Assembly (NCBI GenBank): GCA_026122225.1
Contig: JANEZZ010002661.1
Location: forward strand, 558,001-622,000
Length of the DNA: 64,000 bases
Origin: Heloderma charlesbogerti
Lineage: Eukaryota; Chordata; Lepidosauria; Squamata; Helodermatidae
Direction of reading: 5' to 3'
Shown: positions 21,441 to 33,265 of the stretch, in pieces
Layout: the number at the start of each line of letters is the position of its first letter
How positions within the stretch are numbered: the stretch's first letter is position 1
Notes under the pieces: generated by a model
What the model was told of the DNA's origin: nothing
The model's input: only the letters and a program-made list of their open reading frames with translations
Database searches by the model: none
Position numbers and translations under genes: made by a program

Positions 21441-21543
21441 TTGTCCTACTGCAGTCCTCACACCCAAGCAGTAGCACTGTTTCACCCAATCATCGCAGCA
21501 GTGGCTACAAGGAGTGAAATCCCGGTGGGTCCCAAAAAGGGGA

Positions 21544-21910
21544 TGGCACAAATAAACCCTTGGAAATTTGCAGGATTGGGACCAAACTTCACACACAGCC
21601 TCTCCTAGTTGGGAGGCACCTGATGCACCATCAAAACCCTGTGTAATTACACCTTGAGGTTAGGGGAAATCCTAGGTGCACCAAGAAGGGTGGTGGTGGC
21701 TATAACACCTTGGGGGTTTGCAGGACCAGGACCAAACTTCACATGCAGCCTCTCCTAGCCAGGAAGCACCTGATACTCTATCAAAACCCTGCACAACTAC
21801 TGCAGAGGAAGGAAAGTCCTAGATGCACCAAAAGGGGGGGGGGCACAAATAAACCCTTGGAGGTTTGCAGGATTGGGACAAAAGTTCATGGGCAGTCTCC
21901 CCTAGTCTCC
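21544..21910. repeat. ~148-bp imperfect tandem repeat, about 2.4 units
   Basis: The phrase 'cttgg(a/g).(a/g)tttgcaggattgggacc' followed by 'aaacttcaca..cagcctctcctag' starts near 21558, 21706 and 21855. The second half of each unit contains 'catcaaaaccctg' and 'gaaagtcctag.tgcaccaa'. The array is followed by 'gtgcat'-rich sequence and then a solo LTR. Confidence 0.75.
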
Positions 21911-22174
21911 CCCCAAATCCATCAATTAAGCATCCCTCCCCCCACTGCCATAGCCACTGCTGTTCCTCTTTATTTTTTATTTTTCCTTTGCATTTTTGTG
22001 CATTTCCAAATTTGTGCATTTTCAGAGTTGCAAACAGGGATCTTTTCCTCTTTACTTTTACACAAATGTGCAAATGTGCATTTTCATAGTAGTGATCAGG
22101 GAAGTCTGTGATTGTGTAACTTCGCTGTAGAAGGATCACACGATCTGGAAAGGCTGGCATTCTCAGCAGGGGAG

Positions 22175-22726
22175 TGTTAGGGTTGGATCGGAGCCCAGAG
22201 ATCCCCAAAGCAGTTCTGATTCTGAGGAAGAGATAGAAACCGCGGGAGAGGAACCTGCGTGCTGTTCAGAGGAGCAGCTGGGAGAGAGCCCCTCCCAGTA
22301 CACATTCCTGAGAGTGATAGTGACCCTGGCAGGGAGAGGGAGGTGCAATAGCAGTTTCTGGATGCTAGGCGCTGGCGCAGCGTCAAGCGGGAGATGGCGG
22401 GCACTGAGAGGAGGCGCTCAGCCCGCTTGGTGCAACAGCAACAGCGGCGCCCCGATGCCCCACGGGAAAAGGGTGGGCTCTCTCCTCCTAGCCCATAAGT
22501 ACAGTGGTTTCCCACCTTCCCCTCCAAATGGAGATCAACTGATTCCTAAATTTAGAACCCCGGAGTAGGCAGCTGTCTTAAGTCTCACTCGTGGGATCAA
22601 GCAATTAGCATCTGTAAGCGTCATTAGGTTGAATGGGAGTAAAGCCTTGGAAAAGAGCCCTATTGTCTGCGTGTTGATTCTGGCTACCTGAGGATTTCAG
22701 AAGGCGGCAGGTGTGACCTCCCGACA
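22175..22726 (+). mobile_element. Solo LTR, copy 2 (552 bp, TSD GGGAG)
   Basis: The element starts TGTTAGGGTTGGATCGGAGC and ends ACCTCCCGACA, with GGGAG at 22170-22174 and 22727-22731. Blocks shared with the copies at 8068 and 57274 include 'ccccaaagcagttctgattctgagg', 'ggagatcaactga', 'aagcaattagcatctg' and 'gtaaagccttggaaa'. There is no internal coding sequence. Confidence 0.85.
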
Positions 22727-23235
22727 GGGAGGCTGTTATTGTGTTACTTCGCAGCCAAGGGATCATGCAATCAGGGAGGGCTGGCCACAAAAGGAAAAAG
22801 GGGGTGGGAGTTCTAGTTCCTTGACAGTTTGCTGGAATGGGGTGAAATTGCACCGGTGGAGTGCCTTCATGGGGAGCCTCCAGATGCTGTAGTGGATAAC
22901 TACAGAAATGCACTTCTTCATGGAAAATTGAGCAATTCTTTCCCTGTTGCCCTATTTCCACTATTTCCCAAGTTGCGCAGTTTCAAAGTAGCAATCAGGG
23001 CAGCCTGTCACTGTGGAACTTGTAGAAGCAGGGTAGCACCATAGCATAAGGATGTCACTGTACTAGGGGAAAGCTGTCATTTTGTAACTGTAGTGTGGTA
23101 TTAGGGAAGGCAGTGATTGTTTGGCTGTGGTTCTCCCTGGGTTGCTTGTCAGATCTCAGAAAAAGGGCTCTGCAGGTTGGAGCAGAGCGGCCACAGCAGT
23201 TTTGGTTGCTCTTGCCAGCTGACTCTGTAGGTGAT

Positions 23236-23450
23236 TGGGAATAAGCCACGGTGAATGCCAAATGACATGCTAACTCACGGTGGGTTAAATAACCCTTACG
23301 GCAAACAATGGGTTATCAGAGTGGGTTATTTCAGCCAAATAAACCATTGTGGATTTAAAAATCCTCAACAGACGACACGATAACCAACGATGGGTTAAAT
23401 AAGCCATTGTGGCTTAGTTAACACATCATGGGTTATCATGACATCTGAGC
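23236..23450. mobile_element. MITE with repeated 'ATGGGTTAT' motifs
   Basis: Several copies of TGGGTTA(T/A) and their complements (AACCCTTACGG, AACCATTG) alternate between 'aatgacatgctaactcacgg' on the left and 'catgacatctgagccc' on the right. This kind of hairpin repeat also appears, more decayed, near 38872-38935 and 49300-49500. Confidence 0.45.
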
Positions 23451-24937
23451 CCAGTCAATGTGAAAAAGTGACCTTGATAGTAGCAAAGCAGCATTCTACA
23501 AAAATAATATCTTTACAAGACTGTATTGCCTATCTCAGAAACGCTATTTTATGTCTTTTAAAAAAATCACTCCTGAAGGAACATTTAACATTTGCTAAAA
23601 ACAAACACACAACTGAAAACATTATATCAGCTAATTAGGATTCAAGTATTATTTCTCTTCTGCCCCTCTGTCAGACTCAGTGAAGGATTAAGTTGTGCAG
23701 CTTTTGTTTTGTTTATTACTTCTAATGACTTTCTCATTATCATTTTGCTGTGAAACATAAACGATGGTTATAGGAGAAAATCATATTATTTGGATGACTT
23801 TATTAAATTAGAGCGCAAATCTGTGTATATTTCTGGCTCAGGATAAATGTCTGAAACTCCTGGAAGCCAAAAATCATTTTCAAATGGAGCAGCTTTGGAA
23901 TCTGCAGTTAAATTAGGCTTCAGGCACAAATGGAAGGAGAACAATGGATGTCAATTTGGTCCCTATATACATAAAACAGCAGTTCAGCAAACAAAATGCC
24001 AGCCAGATCTACCTAGAGTGCATAAAAGCCCATAACTTCAGGTGATGTTATATCTGTAATAGCTGTCTTATGTACAGTCATCTGGTTGTTTCCACGTGCA
24101 CCTTTTGCTTGTAGTCCATCACTCCACTGAACAAGATCTATCTTTGCTTTCATGCCCACTGTCCTTCTTAAACCATAATAGTCAGAAACACATTACAATT
24201 CAACAATGTGATTGGCTAAAAGGACAAGTTTTGCATTAGCAAGTAAGCATGTTCTGTTTCTTATTGTCTTCTGCACTCCATAATCTTGCACATTTTTTCA
24301 CCAATAGAAGAAGATGATCCAAAAACAAGCAGACCTCAGTCCACCAATGCAACACTGGCCAATTTCCAGCGGACCTCCTAGTACCGTTGGGTTGCAAAGA
24401 TTCGTACAAAGAATGCTGGGTTAGCTAGAATCTGGTTAGATCCAAGAAAGCCATTGCTTCCTTAAGTGCATGCTCAATACCACAACATAGATTCCTTATG
24501 CCTTAATTGTTAAGAACACCAAATCCTGTTATATCTCTAATGACGTTCCTTGCCACAAATATAGCCTACTGAAGGAATTGTGATTCTGTCAGTTTGAGAC
24601 TTGTTGCAGTCCCCACTGCCATTTTCACTATCCCCTCTCTGTGACTTCATTTCAGCCCTCTAGAGTAGTTGTCATCTAACTGATGAACATTCACATCTTC
24701 CTTGAAACGTATTTAAATTAGAGCTGCCATCCACAATGTTTTTCTACATGATGTTCTTCCATAAGAAGATCAACTGACAAAAAGAGATGGTAGGAATGCT
24801 TATGCCTTGTCCAGCAAATGAGCAAGGAGAAGTGTCCACAGTTAAAGAGAAGTCCAGTCACTTCAGTACATCAATAAATGTGCATAAAAACTGTGCCTGA
24901 AAAGAGAATGAAAATCAAGTAAACTCCATCCTGCAGT
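23451..24937. other. Unique A/T-rich sequence, no gene recognised
   Basis: Only short open frames without recognisable motifs are present. There is no RNA gene and no clear repeat. Confidence 0.5.
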
Positions 24938-25160
24938 TAGGGATATGCTTTCATGTTTAACTGAATTAAACACAAAATGAATGCACTCCATTCAAACCAA
25001 AAATGAATGGGAAATATTAACGGAACTCCATTTGTTTTGTTTTCCCCTTCATTTTCATTAATTTCTATAGTGTTGCATTTGTGGCACTTGTTTGCATTAG
25101 ATACGCTGTCTGAACAACAAAATGTCTTGTGGGCAGTGTCCACAAAAGCTTTTGCTGAGA
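24938..25160. repeat. hAT-like A/T-rich relic (TAGGGATATGC...)
   Basis: The segment opens TAGGGATATGCTTTCATG and then repeats AAATGAATG-type words. A TAGGG(A/G)T opening plus A/T-rich ATGAAAAT text resembles the element ending at 28882. The right end is lost against the L2 fragment. Confidence 0.3.
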
Positions 25161-25242
25161 CTACTTTGTCAGGAGCGGCTCAGGACTTCATGGCCGCCAT
25201 GTCAACCATGGGCCTGACTCAAATAATATCTTGCCCAACACA

Positions 25243-25977
25243 TAGGGATGTTGGAGAATTCCACCACAGACTCCAGTGAGGCTGGATTCCATGGCGGAAT
25301 GGGGCAATCCCCCCCGCCACCCCACAGAATCCCCCCGGGACGGAGCCTACCTGGTGGCGGATGCGGTGGTACTGGTGGATGCGGCGGCAGCAGATGCAGT
25401 GGCAGATGCAGTGGTGGATGCGGTGGCGAATGCGGTTGCAGTGTCGGCTCCAGCTCCTCTTCCGGCCCCTGCAGCTCCAAATGGCAGCCGTCATAGTGGC
25501 CGCCATTTGCGTAGCTGCTTTTTGCCAGGATAGGCTATGTAAATACTTACATAGCCTATCACGGCAAAGAGCAGGGGTGCAAATGGCAGCCGCTATGCCA
25601 TTTGTGCCCCTGCTCTTTGCCGTAATAGGCTACGTAAGTATTTACATAGCCTATCACGGCAAAAGGCAGCCACGCAAATGGCAGCCACTACGCCATTTGC
25701 ATCCCTGCCTTTTGCTGTGATAGGCTACATAAATACTTACATAGCCTATCATGGCTTAGCAGAGACGCAAATGGCGGCCGGCATAGCGGCCGCCACTTGC
25801 GGCCACAGCAGCCTGGCAGTGGCTGGAATCTAGCTGTGGCCAGCCCTGGCCGCTAGCTCCGTGGAGTTGCAGCGGAGCGGAGCTGGCCGGGGAGGATTTT
25901 GGGGGGAGAGACAGAGTGCCTCCCCCCCACCGCGGATGTCCCTGAACGGAGCCAGGTAAGGGATTCGTACATCTCTA
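25243..25977 (+). mobile_element. MP-hAT copy 7 (735 bp, TSD CCAACACA)
   Basis: The perfect duplication CCAACACA is at 25235-25242 and 25978-25985, inside the L2 endonuclease region. The left end is 'type 2' (TAGGGATGTTGGAGAATTCC) and the right end 'type 1' (TTCGTACATCTCTA). The interior alternates TGATAGGCTACGTAAGTATT-class hairpins (near 25520-25563, 25619-25662 and 25715-25755) with GCAAATGGCAGCC / GGC-type palindromes. Outward splice-donor-like motifs read CCTACC on the left (complement GGTAGG) and GGTAAG on the right. A GGATGCGGTGG-type short tandem lies near 25355-25440. Confidence 0.92.
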
Positions 25978-25986
25978 CCAACACAT

Positions 25987-26379
25987 GTGGCAGGACACAC
26001 TTTGGACCTGGTTTTCCGTGCTGGATTGGGAGAAAATGAACTGCGGGTGGGGGAGCCAGTGGTGACTCCTTCAGCATGGACAGATCATTATCTGATCAAT
26101 TTTGACCTTCAGGCCACCTGTAACCTCCACAGGCGTGGGGGAACAAATTCGATGGTCCACCCCTGGAGAGTGATGAATCTGGATGGATTTTTGAGGTCTC
26201 TTGGGGGTTTTCCTGCAGGCTTAGGCGGCGGTCCTGCTGAGGACCTGGTCATTGCTTGGAATGAGGAGATGACCTGGGCTATTGATATGATCGCTCCCAA
26301 ATGTCCTCAACCTAGTCGTAGAACTGTGTTAGCTCCTTGGTATTCTGAGGAGCGGAGGGCGATGAAACGACTGTGTTGA
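25987..26379 (+). pseudogene. L2-type endonuclease C-terminal fragment
   Basis: The reading starts 'AGHTLDLVF' and continues to 'WTDHYLINFDL'. In the AP-endonuclease domain of L2/CR1-group LINEs, the corresponding positions are the 'T-LDL-F' strand and the S/TDH catalytic motif. The upstream 'GLTQIISCPTH' lies on the other side of the MP-hAT insertion at 25206-25242. Confidence 0.8.
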
Positions 26380-26689
26380 CGATTACAGCGCAAATGGCAG
26401 AAGTCTCGGAACGAATACGATCAAACACAGGTAAGAATCCACTTGCAATCTTATTCTGTGGCAGTGATGGTGGTGAAGAAATCCTACTTCTCCATCACCA
26501 CTGCATCTGCTCAGTGATGTCCAGTGGAGCTCTTTCATGTGGTTAAAGGTCTCTTGGACGTAGGCCTTGAAACACAAGAATTTGAACCTTCAAAGGCCCG
26601 CTGTGAACAATTTGTCAGACACTTTGCAGATAAACTTGCTCACATTTGTGCTGATTTGGATGGATGACATTGTTTTGACAGAGTCTGAT

Positions 26690-27400
26690 ATGGACAAGGC
26701 TGCTGCACCATCTAGTCATGTTATGGATACCTTTCAGCTTGTGCAACCTGAGGATGTGGACAAACTGCTTGGAGGACTGAGGACTGCTACTTGTTCTTTA
26801 GATTCTTGCCCATTCTGGCTCGTGAAATCTGCCAGAGCTGGGCTGGATATCTGGACCTCGGAGGTGGTAAATGCCTCCTTGAGGGATGGCAAGGTGTAGT
26901 GAGGCCTTTGCCGAAGAAACCAAAGTTAGATCCCATGGTTCCAGATAATTACCGCCTGTGTCAAATTTGCAGTTTTGGGGCAAGGTGCTAGAGCATGTGG
27001 TAGCCTCACAACTCCAAGCTGTTTTGGATGAAACTGATTATTTAGATCCATTCCAATCAAGTTTCAGGCCGGTTATGGGACAGAAACAGCCCTGGTTGCC
27101 CTGGTTGATGACTTATGCTGGGGAATGGATGGGGGGAGTGCTACCCTGTTGGTTCTTCTGGACCTCTCAGCAGCTTTCGATACCATCGACCATGGTATCC
27201 TTCTGGATTGTTTATCTGGACTGGTCCTGGGAGGCACAGTTTTAAAGTGGTTCTGGTCCTTTCTGGAGGAGTGGTCTCAGAAGGTGGTGCTGGGGGACTT
27301 TGGTTCCACCCCATGGCCATTAGCCTGGGGGTGCCGCAAGGTTCTATCTTGTCCCCCATGCTTTTTAACATCTACATGAAATGTCTGGGGGAAGTCATCA
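26690..27400 (+). pseudogene. L2-type reverse transcriptase, decayed
   Basis: The blocks in order are 'LVQPEDVDKLLGGLRTATCS' (26735 onward), 'LEHVVASQLQAVLDETDYLD' with 'PFQSSFRP', and 'LLVLLDLSAAFDTIDHGILL' in a second frame. 'GVPQGSILSPMLFNIYMK' follows in a third frame. The catalytic motif downstream reads 'HQYASHPLIF' where active copies have YADDTQLY, so the active site is lost here. Confidence 0.82.
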
Positions 27401-27512
27401 GGAGGTTTGGGATGAAATGTCATCAGTATGCTTCCCATCCTCTCATTTTCATCTGCACATCCCAGGGAGGCTGTGGAACTCTTGAACCAGTGTTTGCCTG
27501 GAGCCAGACAAG

Positions 27513-28133
27513 ATGGAGGTACTGTGGGCTGGGAAACCAACTACTTCAGATGGAGGCTTACAACTGGTCTTAGATGGGGTTGCACTCCCCCTGAAAGACC
27601 AAGTGCACAGTTTGGGAGTCCTCCTGGACTCTGAGCTAACTGGGGAAGCCCAGGTGGCTGCGGTGTCCAGGAGTGCTTTTTACCAGCTTAGGCTGGTACC
27701 CCAACTCTAGCCCTATTTAGAGAGGATGGACCTTGCCTCAGTTATCCACGCACTAGTCACGTCCAGGCTGGACTTCTGTAATGTGCTATCCATGGGGCTG
27801 CCTTTGAAGATGGTTCGGAAACTCCAGCTTGTGCAGAATGCGGATGCCCAAGTATTGGTGGGGGCAAGCCAATTCAATCATATAATGCCTATACTGCGCC
27901 AGCTGCACTGGTTACCAGTGTGTTTCCAAGCCCAATTCAAAGTGCTGGTTTTGACCTTTAAAGCCTTAAATGGTTTGGGACCAAGTTACTTGAAGGACCA
28001 CCTACATTCATATCAGCCTGCCCTCACTTTAAGATCAGAAAAAGAGGCCCTTCTGATTTGCCCACCTGTGAGAGCAGTCAGGTGGGTGAACACATGTGAG
28101 AGGGCCTTCTCTGCAGTGGCCCCACATCTTTAG
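27513..28133 (+). pseudogene. L2-type ORF2 C-terminal blocks
   Basis: The first frame reads 'LVLDGVALPLKDQVHSLGVL' and 'LDSELTGEAQVAAVSRSAFY'. The second reads 'VIHALVTSRLDFCNVLSMGL', 'LQLVQNADAQVLVG' and 'CERAFSAVAPHL'. These are the same blocks as in the antisense copy and in the copy at 35303-36528. Confidence 0.82.
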
Positions 28134-28689
28134 AACAAGCTCCCATCAGAGGTCGGCCATGCTCCTTCACTGCAGTCTTTTAAGAAGGTCTTGAAAACAT
28201 ATTATGACTGCTACTGTTGCTGCTGTTAACATCACTGTGGGTTTTATTGTTTATTGTTGGCTTTTATTGTTTTTACATTTTATCACTTTTAATATTTTAA
28301 TTGTTTTTATGTATTTTATTGTTGTAAGCTGCCTTTGGAGGGCTTCTGCTCTGAAAGGCAGCCAAGGAATATTTTAAATAAATAAATGCCACAATAAATT
28401 TGTTCTTCTTTAGGGTTCACACGTGTTAATCTGCTGCAACAGACTACCATTGCTACCTGCATGGAAACGTCCTGTACACTTCACAAAAGGTCAAAGGGAG
28501 GCAGAGAAAGAGAAAGCACGGTGAAATTGACAGCTTGCAACACTCTATTTAGTTTAGATAGCAATTAGCTAGCAGTTAGGCTAATAATTACCTATAACAT
28601 ATAAAATAGGGACAATTTGTCCCATTTGTCTAACATTTGCCTGGTCTTATGATGGGGAAGGGTGGGTAGTAGAATACCTGAAAATATCA

Positions 28690-28882
28690 TGCCATTTGTA
28701 CAGAAAACACAAAATTACAGTCAGCAGAAGACTGTCCAGTTCTTCAATTGAAATCAATGGGAAATGAATGATTTTTTTAAAACCCTACATGAATGCATTT
28801 AAAAGAAATGGAAAATGAAAGAAATGCAATTTTAAAAATGGATGGAAAAAACAAATGAAAATATTTCCTCTGCACACCCCTA
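28690..28882 (-). repeat. hAT-like A/T-rich relic ending CACACCCCTA
   Basis: The reverse complement begins TAGGGGTGTGCAGAGGAAAT and continues with ATTTTCATTTG-rich text. A TAGGGGTG terminus with an A/T-rich interior suggests an older hAT-type MITE. The other end is not visible. Confidence 0.45.
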
Positions 28883-30790
28883 CTGTAACATTATGAAACC
28901 CCCAGAAAGCAGGCATTTGCCTTAGGAAAAGGGGGAAGACATCTCAGATCTTCAGTTGTGTTTCTGTACAGCTACAGCTGCTGTTTCTGTAATCAAGGAA
29001 AAGGTGGCAGCAGTGGCAGCAGCAAAGCTAAATGCAATTGAAGTTGGTCAGCTGGTGAGGATAAAACCTCTTATCTTCCCAGGATGGATGGGACAGGTCA
29101 GAATGGAGTAAGTTGGCAGCAAGAGAAAGCATAGCAGGAAACAACTCTGGTAGGCAGAAGGCTAGCCTGACCAGTGGTCTTTCCCAATGTTCCTGGTTTC
29201 CACTCTAGTCTTGGTGGACCTTGACTTACCCAGGACAATGCATGATGGTAAGATGGAGTAAACTATTAGGAATGGAGCTGAGCCAAAGGGTGGGGGGAGA
29301 CTATTTTTGCTTAGTATCTTTTGTCTGTAAAGACAGCCTGTGATGGGACAACAGTGTAGAAACTTTAGAGACCCCACCAAATATAGAATAAAGTTTGCAC
29401 AGACAATATATAGAAAGTAGTCTGTTGAGCAACTCCAGGTATTTTTCCCCTTTTCCTTCTCTTTGAAGTAAGAGAGAAGCTTTCGGTTGCATCGCACATA
29501 GGATATTTAGCACATACCTTCATTAGTTTATCTAACTCTTAAAATATTGTATTACTGATCTATACAACATCCTGGAAGCAAGAGACATGATGTAAGAAAC
29601 AGCAACAATAGTTGCAGGGAATACTCTAACAAAGAGATATTAGGAGCAAAAACTGAAAACAGAGTGTCTAAACTATTCAGACCTGAGCGAGGTCTTTCTT
29701 TACCCTAAACTACTATAATACATCAAAGCACTACAACCAATTCTCCAAACTCAGACACAATGTACCGAAAGCTCGGTAGTATCTTTCAGAAAGGCCATAA
29801 CATTCTAAAGCTTTGTCTTCAGTTTTGAGAACAGCGCTTTGTGTAACAACATACATATATATAAACCTAAGCTGGCCAGCTGAATAATGGAATTCTCTTT
29901 AGAATCGCTACTATCGCATCAGTAAACAAGGAAAGAATGAATTTCTTACATTCCAAATCAAACTGTCCAGAGAAATACTGACAAGCTCTTTAAAATGAAT
30001 ACCTGACAAAAATGCACCGGTTAAAAGAATAAATACTTCCAATGAGTGCCTAAAGGGAAAATGCAACAAGAATGGACTTGACGAAAGATCTGTTAAAAAG
30101 AAAGCACTTTTGTGTTCCAAAGTCATGTCATGGAAACAGCCCTATCATTAGAAGAAAAAACCTGTGTTACGTTTTGCACCAAGTGGGAAAAGAAGACATT
30201 TTGGTATGACAAACATGATCTATTTCACAGGATTTTAGATGTTATTTGCCACATGACCTCACAGAAGTGATTAGCAAATAAAGTAGTTTACAGAGTGCCT
30301 CTGTCCCATTGAGAGGTCAATAAAACACCTCTTGCCCTTCTCTTTTCACTGCCAGCACAGTCTTTCTTCTGCCTCATAAACCCAGAGGCTCATTTCTTCA
30401 AAATTAGTAACTAGCACTTAAAGGGTATTTGGGGGGAGGGGGGAGAGATCGTCAAACAAAACAATTTCGTTTTGCAGTGTGCATGCACACACACACACAT
30501 GATTAGCCAACCTCAGATGATTAAAACATTCCGCTCAATAGTCCTGTGATTCATGGCACTGATTGATAGGTGACCAAGTGAAAAGGAGGAGCTAGGTTCT
30601 TGGAACTGTAATAGTTGTGCTGAATATAATGTGTTCTAGAGGTGCATCTTTTCTCATCCTCATACCATGACAAGCTACACTCCACAAATTCCCTCTTCTG
30701 TACAACTATTAAAATCACAAGAGTGTTATCTTCCTTTATTTGATTTTTTCCAAGACTTTTTAGATGGTTGTGGAATGGGAAGATACATTA
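28883..30790. other. Unique sequence, no gene recognised
   Basis: No recognised coding or RNA feature is seen. The part near 30230-30420 is less repeat-like and might be conserved, but nothing in the sequence alone shows a function. Confidence 0.45.
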
Positions 30791-30794
30791 ACAG

Positions 30795-30880
30795 TGCAAT
30801 CCTATATATTTCTACTCAGAAGACCCACTGAGTTCAGTGGGACTTACCCCCAGGAAAGTGTATATGATTGCAGCCTAAAC
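30795..30880. mobile_element. Short hairpin MITE ('CCCACTGAGTTCAGTGGG' centre)
   Basis: The left end TGCAATCCTATATATTTCT pairs with the right end AGTGTATATGATTGCA around the near-perfect centre CCCACTGAGTTCAGTGGG. Decayed relatives lie at 4230-4325, 37985-38065 and 56255-56340. Confidence 0.65.
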
Positions 30881-31257
30881 CCAATTATTTTCTGAAACTG
30901 CTCTCTTTTTATAAGATTTTGGATTACAGTTAACCTGAACATATGGCAAAATGTATCCGCTGTTATAATCTGTTACCTGGTCTGTTGTTTTTTAATGTTA
31001 CTTTGCAATTAATAATATGTGATTAGTTTATTTTCTCTGTTCTCTTTTCCTTTATATGTCTTCTTAAATTTAATAACATTTTGAAAGAAAGAAAAAAACA
31101 TAACTTCCACAGCCTGTTTACAAAAAGCTCTGTCAAAAGGTTTTACTGGTTTCCAAAACATTAGTAGAAAACTGTTCACATGCTTTCAGCATTCTCCCCC
31201 TCCAATATTAGAAACATGACTTTTTTTCAAAGTTGTATAATAAAATAAATGGCAAGT

Positions 31258-31287
31258 TCACACACACACAAACACACACACACACAT
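31258..31287. repeat. (CA)n microsatellite
   Basis: CA dinucleotide run with a single AA interruption. Confidence 0.9.
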
Positions 31288-31363
31288 TTTCTTTGGAAAT
31301 TAATGAGATTTCTCTTGGAAAGAGAAATACACATTTCTTATCCAGGGGTCCTACAGGATTGAG

Positions 31364-31411
<48 letters not shown>

Positions 31412-31414
31412 TCC
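31364..31414. repeat. (TTTC)n microsatellite
   Basis: About twelve uninterrupted CTTT units. Confidence 0.95.
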
Positions 31415-32603
31415 TAAATGCCACTATGACATTGCTCTTGGTGTTGCCCTAATAAATCAAGGAGACAGGGCCAGCCCAAGACATTTTGCTGCCTGAGAAA
31501 AAGGACAAAATGGAACCTCCCCACATTTTGCATACCAAAGCTGACGAGACCAGTAGCTGAATCTGAGCTTCAGCGTCTGCAATGGGTGATTCTATTTGTT
31601 TCTTCTACATCCAGGTCTCCAAGGCTTCTACCTCTTTCCTGAGCCAGAAACTGAGAGATCTCCCACATGGCATTGACTCCTTTTTACTGGCACTGTTCAT
31701 CGCCATTGAGAGTAGCCTGACATGCAGAAAATCAACTAGTGAAGCTTTCCCTGGCATGGAGACAAACGGGCAGGAAAAGCTTCACCAGCTTAATTTTGTG
31801 TCTGAGGCTTCTGCTGCTAGGCACAAGTGCAGGGCTCTTCCAGCTGCTCTTCTTTCATTCCCTCTTTTGTTGTTAAAAACATGTGTCCAAAGATGCTCAG
31901 AAGCAGGTGGATGAGTAATTAACTGAAGAGGCGCATGACATCTACTAAAGAACAAGTTAATTAATTAAAGCCTCCTTTCTTCAGTCTACAGGAGGCTGCA
32001 TTCCACCATCACCTGCATGTGTCACTAACAATTTTTCCTTCAGCAGTTTCCACTGGAGTCCTCACAATAATCCTTAAATAATCACATCATATCAGCCTTC
32101 CATTTCAAACCCTTGCAAAAATCTGTGTTTTTACCTTCATTAGAATTCTGTCAACATTTCATTTAAGTTACATCCTACTGCCCCCTACCATTTTTTTTAA
32201 ATCAAAGTAGTAGGATATTATTTATACAGTCCATGCTGTAAGCACTAATTTACTATGAAGGTATGACCGGTTGTTCTTTGTACTGTTAGTATTTCTATTT
32301 TCATCAGGTACAGGTAGGGGCTGCCAGCCCCAGTTTTATGGTAATGTAAAGGTGGCAGTGTTTCCTTATTATTTAAAATAATATCAGCACCTAGTTATCA
32401 CTTTTAGTGTGTTTATATGCATTAAGCAAATTTAATTATTAAAGCATATTATGCCAGTTCACATAAGTTTGGCATTACATGTGGACTGAGTCATTGGCTC
32501 AATTCAGATGATCCTCCAAACCATAATCTGGAGATTTCACAAGCTCACACACTACCCCTTCACACATGGATTCCCACCTCAATTTGTGGGTTGTGATAAC
32601 CAT

Positions 32604-32882
32604 AGTCTTTGGAATGGCCTCCCTATAGAAGGTCAACTGGCACCAACGTTACTGTCATTCCAGCAAGAGGTTAAAACTTATTTATTTGCCCAGGCACTTT
32701 AAAGATTTAAAGCTAGTTAACACCTAGTCTGTTCTGCTGTATTTATGCCTCTGATTTGTTTTTATTATAATTCATTTTATTGTTTACTGTGTTATGTTTT
32801 AGTCTTTTCACGCCTCTTGTATCTTGCCCTGGAATCCATTAGAATGAAGGGCAGCTTTAAAATACTTTAAATAAATAAATAA
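32604..32882 (+). mobile_element. L2-type LINE 3' end
   Basis: The translation includes 'SLWNGLPIEGQLAPTLLSFQ' and 'QEVKTYLFAQAL', the terminal ORF2 block. The 3' UTR follows with 'ttgccctggaatccattagaatgaagggcagc', then a tail 'taaataaataaat'. It is a fully 5'-truncated dead copy. Confidence 0.78.
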
Positions 32883-32960
32883 GCCAAATTAGGGAAACTA
32901 TAGTTAGCAACTTGTGTTCTGAAACCATGATTTGGAGTGGGTTTGCAAACCATGGTTTAG

Positions 32961-33082
32961 AGCAGCCTTCCCCAAGTTGGTGCCCTCCAGACGTTTTGGA
33001 CTGTAACTCCCATCATCCCTGACCATTGGCCATGCTGGCTAGGGCTGTTGGAAGTTGTAGCCCCAAAACATCTGGAAGACAC
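32961..33082. mobile_element. Palindromic MITE ('TGCCCTCCAGACGTTTTGGA')
   Basis: The left arm has CCTCCAGACGTTTTGGACTG and then TAACTCCCATCAT. The right arm has GTTGGAAGTTGTAGCCCC followed by AAAACATCTGGAAGAC, its degenerate complement, around GGCCATGCTGGC. The family is common in squamate sequences as I know them. A shortened relative lies at 56849-56930. Confidence 0.65.
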
Positions 33083-33265
33083 TAGGAATGGAAAGACTGA
33101 TTATAAGAAACCATACTTGTCTGATTTTGACATCATGGAAAACTATGGTTATTGTACATCCTCTCCTCCCCTACACATATTCCTTGGTCCATTTCAAGGC
33201 TGCAAGTCAAAAACATGTCCTCAATTCTCCAAACCACAATTTGGACAATCATCAGAACTACCTGA

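Larger units (their letters stand above)
25165..28387 (+). mobile_element. Sense L2-type LINE copy, split by MP-hAT
   Basis: Once 25243-25977 is removed, one 5'-truncated copy of about 2.5 kb remains. It covers the C-terminal part of the AP-type endonuclease, the pre-RT region, reverse transcriptase, the terminal block and a 3' UTR. It ends 'aggaatattttaaataaataaat'. Multiple stops and frameshifts show it is long dead. It is a second, independent copy of the family found antisense at 11.5-18.5 kb. Confidence 0.88.
32490..33265. mobile_element. Composite MITE carrying an L2 tail and a second MITE
   Basis: The left part has 'ttcagatgatcctccaaaccataatctgg' and the right part 'ctccaaaccacaatttggacaatcatcagaactacctga'. 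AAACCATGGTTT-type palindromes lie between. The L2 3' end (32604-32882) and the CCCTCCAGACGTTTTGG palindrome (32961-33082) are inserted within it. Boundaries are approximate. Confidence 0.45.

Noticed and set aside
30487..30501. Very short CA run
   Set aside because: Too short to list as a separate microsatellite.
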